From Heterocephalus glaber (lineage: Eukaryota; Chordata; Mammalia; Rodentia; Bathyergidae): a stretch of DNA of 64,000 nt. The translations under genes were made by a program, and so were the position numbers. The notes below the pieces were generated by a model, which did not search any database, had not been told where the DNA came from, and was given only the letters and a program-made list of their open reading frames with translations. Each line of letters begins with the position of its first letter. Within the stretch, counting starts at the first letter, position 1. The stretch spans positions 10,609,183 through 10,673,182 of the forward strand of contig NW_004624734.1 in assembly GCF_000247695.1 (NCBI RefSeq), read 5' to 3'. This document shows positions 44,221 through 56,047 of this stretch, piece after piece.

Positions 44221-45354
44221 TGGGAATAAACAAGGAAAAGAAAAAACAGCAAAATAAAGGCAAAAAGAAACATAAGAAAAAAAGTTAAAAGGAGAAAGGC
44301 AACAAATAAAGGTGAAAAACCCAACCCTCCTAAAAACCACAGAAGGAAAAAAAGGAAAAAAAAGTCGAGTCCCCCCCTCCACATTCCTCTGTAGTTTTCA
44401 ATGGATGGTTTCCTTTCAGTTTCTACAGTCTTATAATCTAGTAAGTCATGATTTTCTCCACCTAACTTTATAGCCTATGGGTTTGTGAGGTATCCCCCAC
44501 TTCTCCAGAAGCCCTTCTGTCTGTACATCCAAGACTATGGCAACTGTCCAAGCTGAAACATGTCCTTGCTCACATTGGTAGATAGGGAAGACAATCAGAG
44601 CACTGGTCTCTGTTGGATATAGGCAGCAGGGCAGGGATTCAGGCAGGCTACTTGACTTAATGTCAGCACTTTCAGATCCAGCCACCTCTAAAAGACACAC
44701 TCACTGGGCCTTATTTCTCATGATAGAGGATGGGGCCCATGTCCTTCTTAGCTTGAACTTAAACTTCTCAAGGGTCTATGTGTAGTCGACACCCTCTCTG
44801 TGATTGCCTTCTATGGCTATCTCTTACTCAGTCACTGTGGGCGGTTAACATTGGAGACCCTGAAGTAGAGTTGTTCTGTAATTGTTCTGTGGCTCAATCT
44901 TAAACAATTGACCCTGTCCCAAAATGGCACCTGATTAAGCTCTCTCTGGAAATATGGTAAGTGCAGCACTGGGTTTCTTCTCCAACTCTAGCTTGCTATG
45001 AAGGAGTCACCTTCAGAGTAGAACTCCATGCTGCTTTTGTAGTTTACAATAGCTGTGGACTTTTCTTGGAGCTAGTGCTACTGGATAGGTCTGTAATTTT
45101 TTCTGTATCTGACAACCCTCCAGGCTTACATTCTTTTCCCAGGTGTTGGCCTTTTCCACAATCAGGTTGGTCAGTTGGTCAGTGCCTCTGCTGCTCCATA
45201 CCAGTGGAAACAAAAGAGAGCCAGCTTGGAGTAGGCAGGTGGCTTTGGGCAGGATGCAGAACCCATAGACATGGAGTTGGTCAGAAGCCAATGTATGGCT
45301 CTGTCTAGTCCACAGAGGGCACAGCTCAATCCAATCTGCCTCTTGGAGAACTTT
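44221..45354. other. A-rich tract and unassigned intergenic DNA
   Basis: 44221-44365 is A-rich low-complexity on the plus strand, adjoining the L1 break. The remainder has no recognised feature. Confidence 0.45.
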
Positions 45355-45369
45355 AGAAAGAAGCTCCTA

Positions 45370-45454
45370 GGGCCTGGGATTTTGCTCAGTGGTGCTGCCA
45401 CCTGCCTCGCAAGAGCAAGGTCCAAGGTTCAATCCCTGGTACAAAAAAAAAGAA
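45370..45454 (+). mobile_element. ID-type SINE
   Basis: The body GGCCTGGGATTTTGCTCAGT ... GGTTCAATCCCTGGTAC has an A-rich tail. A perfect 15-bp target duplication AGAAAGAAGCTCCTA lies at 45355 and 45455. Confidence 0.95.
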
Positions 45455-45469
45455 AGAAAGAAGCTCCTA

Positions 45470-47937
45470 CCAGGATTTGGGATGACCCACTGACAGCCCA
45501 GCCCAATAAGTCATCTGCAGTGGCTTACTAATGCAGAGCCTGAATTCTTCAAGGAAATCTGTGCTATGGAAGCTATTATTAAGACAGCTGACAAAATTAG
45601 AATATGGACAGCACATTAGATAAAATATTTTTTCTATGCTAAATTTCCTAAAGTGGGTAGCTTTACTGAAAAATGATATCTCAGTCTCAGGACTATGCAC
45701 TGAAGTACTTACAGGTAAAGGGAAATGATGTATAAAATTTATTCAAAATATTCTGAAACATGTGCACATGTGTGTGTCTAAGGAGAGAAAAAGGTATATG
45801 GATATTCTTTGTCCCATTTTAATTCTTGCAACTTTTCTGTAGTTTAGAAATTACTTCCAAATATGGAGTTTTAAAAAAGGTTGGGTTCTTGTTCTGCTAC
45901 TGTCAGCTTCTGCCCTTGTTATTTCCCTTCTCAGAGGGTGTCCACAACCTCTCTCAGAACTACATATCACCCCTGCCACATGGAGCTGCTGTGAAGACCA
46001 GATGCCACTGTGAGCCTGGCCCTGTAGTCAGTGTATCTTAAGGCACCAATCAAGAGAACCGGTGTTAAAATTGTTATTCTTATCTTTTTGGTGAGTAGTA
46101 CCCACGAAACACTAGCTTTATATGGACAGTAATCGATAAGATTTTTTTTCTTTTAAATCATCAACCTCTTATTCCCTTAAAAATAAAAATCATCAAAAAA
46201 AGGGATATTTTTCATAAGCACTTTTCAGCCATCTATCACATGTTCCTTGAATCACCAGTCTGTCCCCATTAGGCCCTGGCTAATGGCCTTCATGTGCGTG
46301 AGACCTGCCCAGTTGAGCCCTAGGAGGCAGGGATGCACCTGCCCCAGGTATATTTCTCCAGCTACCATACCAGATAATGCTGCATCTGGGCTTCCTTTGA
46401 GAATGATTTGCTGGTCTTTCAGGGGTCTCCCAAATTCCAGTAGCAGTGTATAGACAAAGCCCTCCGTCAATGATCCTAGCTCCTTTGAACTTGTTATTTA
46501 CATGTTGCTCTGAGTTCCACTGTCCGAATTCTGCTGGCCACAAAAGCTGGACCTGGAGGACTGCTCAGGGCCTCTGAACTTCTCTGGCTGTGTGCATGAA
46601 GCTGTGTTCTTTGGAACCCTACATCCAAGAAAACAGGGCCTAGACCTTACCTGGCATGGGACAGGTCATGCCAAGCCAGAGACTACAGTGGGTAGAATTT
46701 CCAGGGATGGGTCTTGGCTGGTTTTTCCATGCCCTGCCTGGCTGTTTGCTCAAGAATCATGAACTGTGTTGGCAGTGAAGGATGACAGCCAGTACAAGTT
46801 ACATGTGGGTGGCGTGCATAGGCTGGGCATGGTCCACAGTTCTTCTGAGGCCTCTCTCAAATCATGGTTTTCTGAGGCCACACCTGGGTGGGCTGTCACT
46901 GGTACCAGGGACTGCATTTTGGTTCTTGTGGGTCAAGGGAAATATCTGGACCCCTTTGCTGCTGATCACTGACTCTGGGGCCATCTGTTTTATCCTTAGG
47001 CTTGAGCAGCTCTTAAATCAAGCAGGATCCCAGTTCTCTCTCAGCCCTCAGCCCTTGGACAGACAGGAGCATAATCTAGAGCTGCTGTTAATTTGATTTT
47101 AACTTCCACAGCTTTCCTGGTAAGGTGTCTACATTGGCTTGAATGTCCTTTTATTTCCCGTCTCCCTTTCCATCTCTATCTTCAGCCCCTGCTCTATTCA
47201 GTCCTGCAGCATTGTGTAAAGCACTGAGCATGTTTCCCTTTGGAGTAGGTATATGGCCATCCAGGGTAGCACAGCAATGAAGGGCAGGAGCTCCAGGTTC
47301 AAATCCAGATTTCTTTCTTTAATATGTGACCTGAGGCAAGTGCTTGAGCCACTCTACTACCTTGAGTCCCTTTGAACTGTTGTGAAGATTAGATGAGATA
47401 ACATGTGGAAAGAACCTACAATAGTGCCTGGCATATTGTAAGTACTCTTACAATGCATGCTGAGGATTATTGCTGCCTTTCAACAGATTGGGAAACTGGC
47501 AGTAAGAGGTTAGGAAACTTGCTTATGTCACACTACTAAATACAAGGGTCAGAATTTGAACCCAACTACCCTAAGAGAGAGGCCATGCTCTTCCACAGAG
47601 TTCTGTCTCCATCTTTGTTCATTCAGTCCCTGCATAATCCCACAATGAGGCAGAGGTTATGACATCCCAAGCTTGATCATGAGGTATAGCTCAGGGTGCT
47701 GAGTTGGGATGTGGTGTGGTGATGTGAATGCCTGTCCCACATTGGTCCACATGTGTCCCATAAGTTCAAAAGTTTCCAGAAGCCTGAAAATGTCACAGAA
47801 ATACGGGGCAGGACAGGTCAGTTTTGCAGGGCCCATCTCCCTCAGGAGAAACTGAACTGAGTCCTGCCTGTGTCCATTGCTCTGTCACCATCTTGCTCCA
47901 TGACCTTGAACAAGTTACTTGACTACTCTAAATTCAG
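45470..47937. other. Intergenic with a MIR at 47265-47455
   Basis: A plus-strand MIR (agctccaggttcaaatccag ... gacctgaggcaagtgcttgagcc ... atgagataacatgtgg ... agtgcctggcatattgtaagtac) is clear at 47265-47455. The rest is unassigned; no serpin-like exon is seen. Confidence 0.6.
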
Positions 47938-48314
47938 TGTATGAATCTGTTTGCTATTACTATAATGAAATACTAGAGGCTGGGTAACTTTATAAAGAAA
48001 AGAGGTGTACTTAGATCATGGTACTGGAGCTCCACAGGGATGTCACTGGCATCAACATGGCTCTGGTGAGAGCCCCAAGGTGGGTATCAGCATAGTGGTG
48101 GGAGATCACATGGCAAGACAGGAGGCCACAGAGAAACTGGGGACTGAATGAGGTCCCAGAAGAGCTGTTCATCCCTTCTAAGGGGCCACTCCCAATTACC
48201 TAAGGACCCCTGGGTAAGCTCCACCTCTTAAAGGACCCACCACCTCAACCCCACACCAGGCCCAAGCCTCCTCTGCAAGAAACCTTGGGGAGCAAACCAC
48301 ATCCACACCATAGA
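47938..48314 (-). mobile_element. MaLR (MST/THE-like) LTR
   Basis: It starts TGTATGAATCTGTTTGCTAT and includes 'gaggctgggtaactttataaagaaaagaggtg' and 'agcaaaccacatccacaccatag', the reversed MST/THE1 layout. Possible flanks TTCAG and CTCAG give a 4/5 match. Confidence 0.8.
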
Positions 48315-48325
48315 ACTCAGCTTTT

Positions 48326-48418
48326 TTTTTTTTTTTTTTGGTACCAGGAATTGAACTCAGGTCCTTGTGCTTACAAGGTAAGCAGCAGAACCACTGAGCT
48401 AAATCCCCAGCCCCTTGC
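48326..48418 (-). mobile_element. ID-type SINE
   Basis: Reversed ID body with a T-rich tail; target duplication ACTCAGCTTTT at 48315 and 48419. Confidence 0.93.
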
Positions 48419-48424
48419 ACTCAG

Positions 48425-48830
48425 CTTTTTAAAATTTAATTTTTATTTTTAATTGACAAATTATAACTGTATATATTAGTGGCAATACAATGTGAAGCTA
48501 TGCTATGTATATAAAATATGGAGTACGTAAATAAAGCTCAGTTACATTTATCACCTCACATCACTTTCTGACTTGAGAACATTCCAAAATTATGCTCTTA
48601 TGAATTAAAAAGTGTATGATGCCTTATTATCAACTATACAATGCATCTATACTGTTCAATAGATCCTAGTAGGTCTTGTCAAACTGAAACTTTGCACCCT
48701 TTTATTAATGTCTTCCCATTCTTCCTCTCATCCCCAGCCTCTGGCAGTCAACATTGTACTCTCTACTTCTATGAATTAAACTGTTTTAGATTCTACCTAT
48801 AAGTGAGATCACGTAATATTTGTCTGGAGA
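48425..48830 (-). mobile_element. LINE-1 3' UTR (L1MA-like)
   Basis: Reversed text 'ttttaattgacaaattataactgtatatatt', 'cattcttcctctcatccccagcctctggcagtcaacattg' and 'ctacctataagtgagatcacg'. Confidence 0.65.
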
Positions 48831-49317
48831 GGAATGAACATCCAAAGGTGATGGTGAAGACTGGAGCTTCTCCAAAGAAGCAAAAGGAAAGATTTCCTTC
48901 TTCTTTTCCTTTTTATGCCATCCCAGCTAGAAGTCTGTTGGTTGGTGCCACCCACATCCAGAGTGGGTCTCCTCAGTCTGTGTATTGTAAATCGATCATC
49001 CAGACAAACCCAGAACTGTGTTCCACTAATCCATTCAAGTTGATGCCACAGCTAGCTATCATAGTGAGTTCATTCTTGTGTGGAAATGCTATTGATTTTT
49101 GTGGTTATTTTGTATCTTGACAACTTTGCTGAATTTTAAAAATTAGTTTTAGAGTCTTCTGATGGAGGTTTTAGGATCCTCTAAGTAAAGCATCATGTCA
49201 TCTGCAAATAAGGATATTTTGGCTTCTTTCTTTCCTATTTGAATCCCTTTTATTTCTTTCTCTTGCTTAATTGCTCTGGCTAAAGTTTTAATTACTATAT
49301 TAAATAGAAGTGGTGAG

Positions 49318-49393
49318 GGCCGGGGATTTAGCTCAGTGGTGCCACGCCTGCCTTGCAAGCGCAAGGTCCAGAGTTCGATCCCCAGTACCAAAA

Positions 49394-49428
<35 letters not shown>

Positions 49429-49430
49429 AC
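49318..49430 (+). mobile_element. ID-type SINE with (AAAT)n tail
   Basis: The body GGCCGGGGATTTAGCTCAGT ... GAGTTCGATCCCCAGTACCA is followed by about ten AAAT units. The target duplication AGAAGTGGTGAG is at 49306 and 49431. Confidence 0.95.
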
Positions 49431-49698
49431 AGAAGTGGTGAGAGTGGACAACCTTGTCTTCTTCCTAATTTTAGTAAAAATAATCTCAGTTTTTCCCCAT
49501 TTAGTGTGATGTTGGCATTGGGTTTCTCATAAATGGCTTTTGTCCGTTTAAGATAAAGTTTTTCTATACCAATTTATTCATCAAAGTTTTTAACACGAAT
49601 GATGTTGGATTTTGTACAGGCTTTTTCTGCATCTATTGGGATGATCATGTGATTTTTATTCTTCTGTTTATGTGGTGTATTGTGGTTATTGATTTATA

Positions 49699-49786
49699 GG
49701 GGGTTTTTTTTGGTACGGGGGATCGAACTCGGGACCTTGCACTTGCGAGGCAGGTTGCAATACTACTGAGCTAAATCCCCGGCCCC
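49699..49786 (-). mobile_element. ID-type SINE
   Basis: Reversed body GGTACGGGGGATCGAACTCG ... GAGCTAAATCCCCGGCCC; perfect 12-bp target duplication TATTGATTTATA at 49687 and 49787. Confidence 0.95.
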
Positions 49787-50998
49787 TATTGATTTATAAT
49801 TTTTGAACCAACCTTGTTTCCCTGGAATGAAACCAAGTTGGTCATGATATATGATCTTTTTAATAATTTGTTGTATTTTGTTTGCAAGTATCTTGTTGAG
49901 GATTTCTGCATCTTTGTTTAGTAAGAAAATTGATAGATTTTTTTGTTATTGTTGAGCCTTTTTCTAGTTTTGGTATCAGGAGTTTGATAATTTTCTTTCT
50001 CTTTCAATTTTGTTGAAAAGTTTGAGAAGTATTGACAATAGTTCTTCTCTGAAGTTCTAAAATTGTAAATTTCAGTGGTGAATCCACTGAGTCCTGGGCT
50101 TTTCTTCGTTGGTAGGTCTTTTATTACTGCCTTAATTTCCTTGCCTGTTAAAAAATTGTTCAGGTTTTTATATCATCGTTTATTTTTGGTAATTCACATG
50201 TGTCTGGGAATCTATTCATTTTTTTCTAGATTTTCCAATTTGTTGGAATACAGTTTTTCAAAGTAGTTATATATGATTGTCTGGATTCCATTGTGTCTTT
50301 ACCTTTTTCATTACTAGTTGTATTGACATGGTCTTTTCTCTCCTTCTTTTGGTAAGTTTGGCTAAGGGTTTATCTATTTTGATGACTTCAGTGTTTGGCA
50401 GACTTTGCCAGATAAGCTATTTGGGCTTAGACTATTCTTTGGAAGAAACTTTTATTTATGAATTTATTTTTTTCATGGTTAGAGACCTATTCAGATTTTA
50501 TATTTTTTTGAGTGGTAACTTTTTAAAAAGAAATTTTTCTATTTAGCTTTTAGAGTTTACTTATATAAAGTGTAAGTAATCATAATATCCTATTACCTAT
50601 TTTGTATGTTCCAGGTTCATAGTAATGGGCCATTATTCATTCCTGACCTGTATTATTTATATTTTTTCTGGTTTTATTCTTTTTGATGAATCTCATAAAG
50701 GGGTCATTAAAGTTATATTCAACTAAAGGGTCATTAAAAGTCTATTAAAAGAATTTACTTTTGAGTTTCTTAATTGGTCATATTTTATATATGCTTTCTA
50801 TATCATTAATTTCTTTTGTTTATCATTTCCTTTCTTCTATATTTTTCTGTTTGACTTGGGCTTCTTTTTCTAACCTCCTGAGATGATAATTACACCATAG
50901 ATTTAAAAAATTTGTATGTTAATATATGCATTAGAAAAAGAAAAATTTCCTCATAAGCATAGTGTTAGATGTGTCTTTATATTTTAAAAATTACTTTC

Positions 50999-51087
50999 GG
51001 GCTGGGGATTTAGCTCAGTGGTTTCGTCACCTGCCTCACAAGTGCAAGGTCCCAAATTCAATCCCCAGTACTAAAAAAAAAAAAAAA
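50999..51087 (+). mobile_element. ID-type SINE
   Basis: GGGCTGGGGATTTAGCTCAG ... CAATCCCCAGTACT with an A14 tail. Target duplication is unclear. Confidence 0.88.
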
Positions 51088-51089
51088 TT

Positions 51090-51900
51090 CTTCACCATAA
51101 AATTCACCCACCATCAGTTTATAATGCAATGATTTTAGTTATAGAATTGTGCCAACATCACCACAATCCCAGTACAGAACATTTCTATTATCATAAAGTT
51201 TCCCATGAACCACTTTGTAGTCAATGATCACCTAGGTGAGCCCCAGCTCAAATGATTTGTTTTCTGGCTCTACACATTTGCTTTTTGGGGATAATTCATA
51301 CAACAGTTTTTTTGTGTCTAGCTTTTTTGCCACTTAGCACAATGCTTTCAACGTGTTAAATTTAGCAGTAAATCATTTCTTTTTGTTGTTGAAGAGTATC
51401 CCATTGTATAGGATTTTCTCAACTTCCTCACCAGTTGATGGACATTTGGACTGTTTTCAGTTTGAGGCTATTATCTATATATGAATTTATATTTTTCATG
51501 TGTTCTTGCATTAATATATTCTAATGTGCGATTTTATATAAATTTGCATTTATATGGAAATCTCTTTTCCTGTGAACTTCTGTTTTCATTTCTCTTGATA
51601 GATTCCTAGGAGTACAATTACTGAGTCATATAGAAAATTTATGTTCAACTCTTTATGAAAGTGCTAATTTTTCCATAAAGTGGCAGTACCATTTTATAAT
51701 CTCACCAGCAATGTTAAGAGTTCAGATTGTACATCTTTGTCAACACTTGATATTTTTTGGTTTTTAAATTAGAGTCATCCTAGTGCGTATTCAGTTGTAA
51801 TTCATTGTGGCTTTAAATTGCATTTCTCTAATAGCATTTGACTATTTTTAGTGCCTTTTCATATACTTATTAGTAATCTACATGTTTTCTTTGGCATGCA
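51090..51900 (-). mobile_element. LINE-1 3' end (L1MB-like)
   Basis: Reversed 3' UTR text such as 'ccataaaattcacccaccatcagttt', 'agaattgtgccaacatcaccacaatcc' and 'ccccattgtataggattttctcaacttcctcaccag'-type segments. Confidence 0.6.
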
Positions 51901-51939
51901 TCTATACAAATATTTGGTCATTTTATAATCAGATTAACT

Positions 51940-52025
51940 TGGGCCAGGGATTTAGCTCAGTGGTACCACACCTGCCTAGAAAGCACAAGGTCCTGAGTTC
52001 AATCCCCAGTACCAAAATAAAAATT
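51940..52025 (+). mobile_element. ID-type SINE
   Basis: GGGCCAGGGATTTAGCTCAG ... GTTCAATCCCCAGTACCA with an AAATAAAA tail; target duplication AGATTAACT at 51931 and 52026. Confidence 0.9.
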
Positions 52026-52034
52026 AGATTAACT

Positions 52035-52520
52035 CATTTGTTTAAGTGTTGAGCTATAGAAACTCTGTATATTCTGGATACCAATCCTTAACCAGATGTA
52101 TGATTACAAATATTTTACCCTTTCTCTACCGTACCTTTTTAAAATATATTTTTATTTTAGAAGTTTTAATTGGACAGGAAAACTGCGAAGACATTTGAGA
52201 GGTCCCATATATCCCACACTGAGGTTCTCATATTCTTAACATCTCACATTTGCATGACAGATTTGTTACAATCACTGAACCATTATTGACGCATTATTAT
52301 TAACTAACATCTATACTTATATTTCAATGTAAGACTTTTTAACCTAAAGTCCCTTTGTCTGTGTCCCAGGATCTCACCCATTTCCATATTATACTTAATC
52401 ATCCTGTCTTCTTCAGCTTCTTTTTATTGTGACAGTTTATTAGACTATCCTTGATTTTAATGATCTTGCCAGATGTTCCTCTTGTGGAATTTGACTGTTT
52501 ATCTCACAATTAAACTAATA
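52035..52520 (-). mobile_element. LINE-1 fragments (L1M/ME)
   Basis: Reversed text 'actctgtatattctggataccaatccttaaccagatgtatgattac' followed by a second old L1 3' end ('ggacaggaaaactgcgaagac ... catttgcatgacagatttg'). Confidence 0.55.
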
Positions 52521-52957
52521 TTATGGGGTTTTAAGAGGAAGTTCACAGAGGCAAAGTTCCATTCCTCCACAGTTCATTTGCCTCCACAGAGGCAAAGCGA
52601 CATTGTGTCAAAGGTTCACTGTCAGCCTGGCTTTCCCAGTTGATCACCTGGCTGAAGTTGTGTGTATCAGATTGTGCCACTGAAAGATATTCTTTTTTCT
52701 CTTTTCCACACTGTCTTCTTTGGAAGGTAGTTACTAAGTGTAGCCCACAGTGAAAGAGAGGGGAATCAATCTCCACCTCACTGGAGGCTGAGTAGCCACA
52801 CAATTATCTGAAATTCTTCTACATAGAACATTTGTCTCTCCCAGTCTAGTCAATGATTTATTTATATCACTATGGGCTCATATTTATTTAATACTTTCAG
52901 TTATAATCTCCTGTGTGTGTGTGTGCATTAATACAATCTATGTTACTTTAATTACTT

Positions 52958-53038
52958 TTTTTTTGGTACCAGGGATTGAACTCAGGACCTTGGGCTTGTG
53001 AGGCAGGTGCAATGCCACTGAGCTAAATCCCCTGCCCC
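52958..53038 (-). mobile_element. ID-type SINE
   Basis: Reversed body GGTACCAGGGATTGAACTCA ... GAGCTAAATCCCCTGCCCC. Flanks CTTTAATTAC and TTTTAATTAA suggest a decayed duplication. Confidence 0.88.
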
Positions 53039-53481
53039 ATTTTAATTAATTTTTGTTCCAGTTGATCCAACTTTGGGCATTGGGAGCTCTTTCTATTGAC
53101 CCTTGGATTCCATTGACATATCCTCCAGCATCATAGGAGTTTTAAAAGTACTACCTTACTTTCTGACAATGTAAGGATCATGTTGTATATTCTGGCCTCT
53201 TCCTTGAAGCAGCCATTTCTCCATTATTGGAGAATGGTATTAGAAACCAAGGTCTTGGTGCTCTGTGGGTTCACTGGTACTGAGGTATTGTTGCTTCTAG
53301 ACCTTCTTAGCTGACAGAGCCAGGTGATACATGTATGCAAACAAACCTGTGTAGACATGCATATTTAGGAGCATTTTTATATATAGCCATGTGTCTCAGT
53401 ATTAAGTTAGACATGGGTTCATACTGATATCTTCAACATGATCATTTTAGTTTCCTCTTGCTGATGGGTAATATCCACTAT

Positions 53482-54028
53482 TGAGGACCCCGGCTCTGAG
53501 TCTTGGTCTCCTGCAAGGCAATACGATCCAAGGCGAGAGAACAAAAGACACAGAAACAAGACTTAAGCAGAAAGCGGGGATCTGGGATGTCTGAGCTGAT
53601 TGGGGAAACAAAGACAAAAGGTACCCAAGACCTCCAGTATTTATTGATTACAAGCGTGGGAAGAAATAGGGCAGGGTATATATGAGAAATCTGGCCATAG
53701 TGTGTGAGGCATCTGGTGATAGCAGTTATTACAGGCAAGGCTGTAAAAGGGAGGCAATGCTTTGTTGCAGAAGAAACAAAAGGAGACCAGGAGTGGGTCA
53801 TAATTAACCACTAACCCATCAGGTCAGGGAGGGAGGCCATACTTCAGGGAAAGGAATTTAATTGGAGTCACACTGGTCTCAGCTGGGTGTTATCTCAATC
53901 GGGGTCCCCCAGCGTCATGGACCAGGGCTTAGGTCTCTGCGGCAGCCATTGGAGGAGGGGCTGTGTTTGCCCAGTCTGCCACCTGTCATGCCCATATGAG
54001 TCAGGTAGGCTTCCGTCAGACTCCTAAT
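53482..54028 (-). mobile_element. Solo ERV LTR (ERV2-like)
   Basis: It begins TGAGGACCCCGGCTCTGAGT and ends near the reversed start 'ttccgtcagactcctaata'. A reversed AATAAA (TTTATT, about 53640) sits in 'ccagtatttattgattacaag'. Length is about 547 bp. No internal viral genes flank it, so it appears to be a solo LTR. Family placement rests on overall layout only. Confidence 0.6.
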
Positions 54029-54438
54029 ATAATACAGCCAAATTATGGGGAAGCAAGAAGCCTATGTCACTTACGGCCTGCTAGTAAGCTGGGCAGGGGT
54101 GTCAACTACAGTTCTCCCTTCTAAAGCCGCTGAATCAAGAGTGAGCTGTGATTGTTCTTGGGGCCTATTTGTTCCTGGGTCTCAGCAGCAGGGAGTGCAT
54201 GGGGTGTGGTGATCTCCGAAGGTCCGAGGGCCACTGTAGGTGAGGGGGTTTACAGCCTCTGCATGGAGGGCAGCCACAGCATTTCTTTATTCTCTGCTGG
54301 AACAAGCTGGAACACAAGCATATTCTTGCCCCCACGCTATTAATTGTATTGAGCCAATTGAGCCAATTAAGTTAGGATATCCTTTGACAACACGTGTGTC
54401 TAGGACATGTCTGTAGATTTATCTTTGTATCAGTGGAG

Positions 54439-54526
54439 GTTTTTTTTTGTACTGGGGATGGAACTAGGGACCTTGCGCTTGCGAGGCAGGTGACAGAACC
54501 ACTGAACTAAATCCCCAGCCCAATGC
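54439..54526 (-). mobile_element. ID-type SINE
   Basis: Reversed body TGTACTGGGGATGGAACTAG ... GAACTAAATCCCCAGCCC; perfect target duplication ATCAGTGGAG at 54429 and 54527. Confidence 0.94.
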
Positions 54527-54587
54527 ATCAGTGGAGTTTTGATGAAGTATATTTACTTTCCTTCCATAAGTGGATTTTAAAAATTTA

Positions 54588-54674
54588 GGGGCTGGGGATT
54601 TAGCTCAGTGGTTCCCTGCCTGCTTTGCAAGTGCAAGGACCTGAGTTCGATCCTCTGTACCAAAAAAAAAAAAA
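54588..54674 (+). mobile_element. ID-type SINE, left arm of an inverted pair
   Basis: GGGGCTGGGGATTTAGCTCA ... GTTCGATCCTCTGTACC with a poly(A) tail running toward the reversed copy at 54681. The outer flank TAAAAATTTA (54578-54587) recurs at 54771-54780 beyond the second copy. Confidence 0.93.
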
Positions 54675-54680
54675 TTTTAA

Positions 54681-54770
54681 TTTTTTTTTTTTTTTTGGTA
54701 CCGGGGATCGAACTCAGAACCTTGAGCTTGTGAGGAAGGTGCTGGGACCACTGAGCTAAATCCCCGGCCC
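54681..54770 (-). mobile_element. ID-type SINE, right arm of an inverted pair
   Basis: A T-run then GGTACCGGGGATCGAACTCA ... GAGCTAAATCCCCGGCCC. It is tail to tail with the copy at 54588, separated by a few A/T-rich bases. Confidence 0.93.
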
Positions 54771-55139
54771 TAAAAATTTAAAATTTTAAAAAATTAAAAA
54801 ATTTAAAAAAAATTTAAATTGAAAGTAACAAGAGAAAGTAACAATTCTAATTGAACTTTTGGAGGTAGTTGTAGTTCACCTCCACTCTGCCCTCCATGCA
54901 CTTTGTTTGGCTAATGGTTTAATTCCAGGATACATACTCTAGAGGTATCTGAACTGCACCCCATGGGAAACAACTTTAGTAACCAGAATACAGTGCTTAC
55001 GTACAATTTCTTTTGCCTTTGACCTTACACCTTCTACTCATTTCCAAAGTTGCTTATGTCAGCGGACTTTCCCCCACTCCCCTCAGTGAAATTGCTTCAT
55101 ACATTTGTAATTCAATTCCAAAAGTAATACATTTACTTT

Positions 55140-55840
55140 CCATCCTGAAATTTCCCAACTACCAAGAGATTTTTTTTAAAAAAATTGTTTATTTTTCAAG
55201 TTCATATTTTGCATGAAAAGTTTTACAGGTTTTGACAAATGTATCATACCATGTGTCCACTATTACTACAGCATGTCAAATCATTTCATCACCTTGTGCT
55301 TCAACTATTCAACCCTCCCCCACTCCAGAACTCCTGGCAACTACTGATATTTTCATTGCTGCTCTGGTTTTGCCTTTTCCAGAATGTCACATAATTGGTG
55401 TAACATAGTACACAGCCTTTCCAACTAGCTTATGTAACTTAGAAATATGCATTTCAGGCCCCTCTGGGGTTTTTTTTGTGATTTGAGAGGTCATTTCTTA
55501 TTTTTTATTGCTGAATAATATTTCATTGCATGCATAGGCTACAATTTGTACATCCATTCATCTATTAAAGGGTATTTTCATTGCTTCCAGAATTTAGTGA
55601 GCATGAGAAACTACTATGAATACTTGGGTACAGATTTTTGTGTGGATAAAATTTTTAAATTGCTGGATAAACATTTAGGATGATGACTGTTGGATATAAG
55701 ACTGTTTCACTTTGTAAGAAACTTGTGACTTCTTTTCACTTTCTTAATAGTATCTTTTGAAGTGTAAACATTTTATTTTAGTGAAGTTCAGTTTATCAGC
55801 TTTTGATCATTTATTGCTCATGATTTTAGTGTCATAAATA
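55140..55840 (-). mobile_element. Old LINE-1 3' region
   Basis: Reversed text 'catgaaaagttttacaggttttgacaaatgtatcatacc', 'ccctcccccactccagaactcctggcaactactg' and 'cttgggtacagatttttgtgtggat' is typical of L1M 3' UTRs. Confidence 0.6.
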
Positions 55841-55846
55841 CAAGGG

Positions 55847-56040
55847 ATGACCAAATTATAGAGTGTTTAAATAAAAAAATTTATTACAGTAAAATACATA
55901 CTGTGATTAATCCTCATCAAAATACTTTCCCTCACTTCACACACATTTATTCCATCATTCTCGCCATTTTCTGAAGCTGTTCTGGAAATCGTCTTTTGTA
56001 AGTATCGTTATGAAATATTTATAGCACTTGCCAGTGAAAT
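55847..56040 (-). mobile_element. Mariner 3' end, reversed copy
   Basis: The reverse complement reads as the last part of a mariner transposase (a KWRE-W-KCV...EGKYFDED-like ending) and its 3' terminal region 'actgtaataaatttttttatttaaaca'. It is homologous to the end of the plus-strand copy next to it. Confidence 0.65.
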
Positions 56041-56047
56041 ACAATGA

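Larger units (their letters stand above)
49130..50940 (-). mobile_element. LINE-1 ORF2 reverse transcriptase region, split by two SINEs
   Basis: Reversed ORF2. The minus-strand frame at 49149-49451 includes [19 protein letters not shown], the RT catalytic FADD box with its flanks. It continues rightwards through older reversed ORF2 text (49800-50580) and probably to 50940. ID SINEs at 49318 and 49699 interrupt it. Confidence 0.8.
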
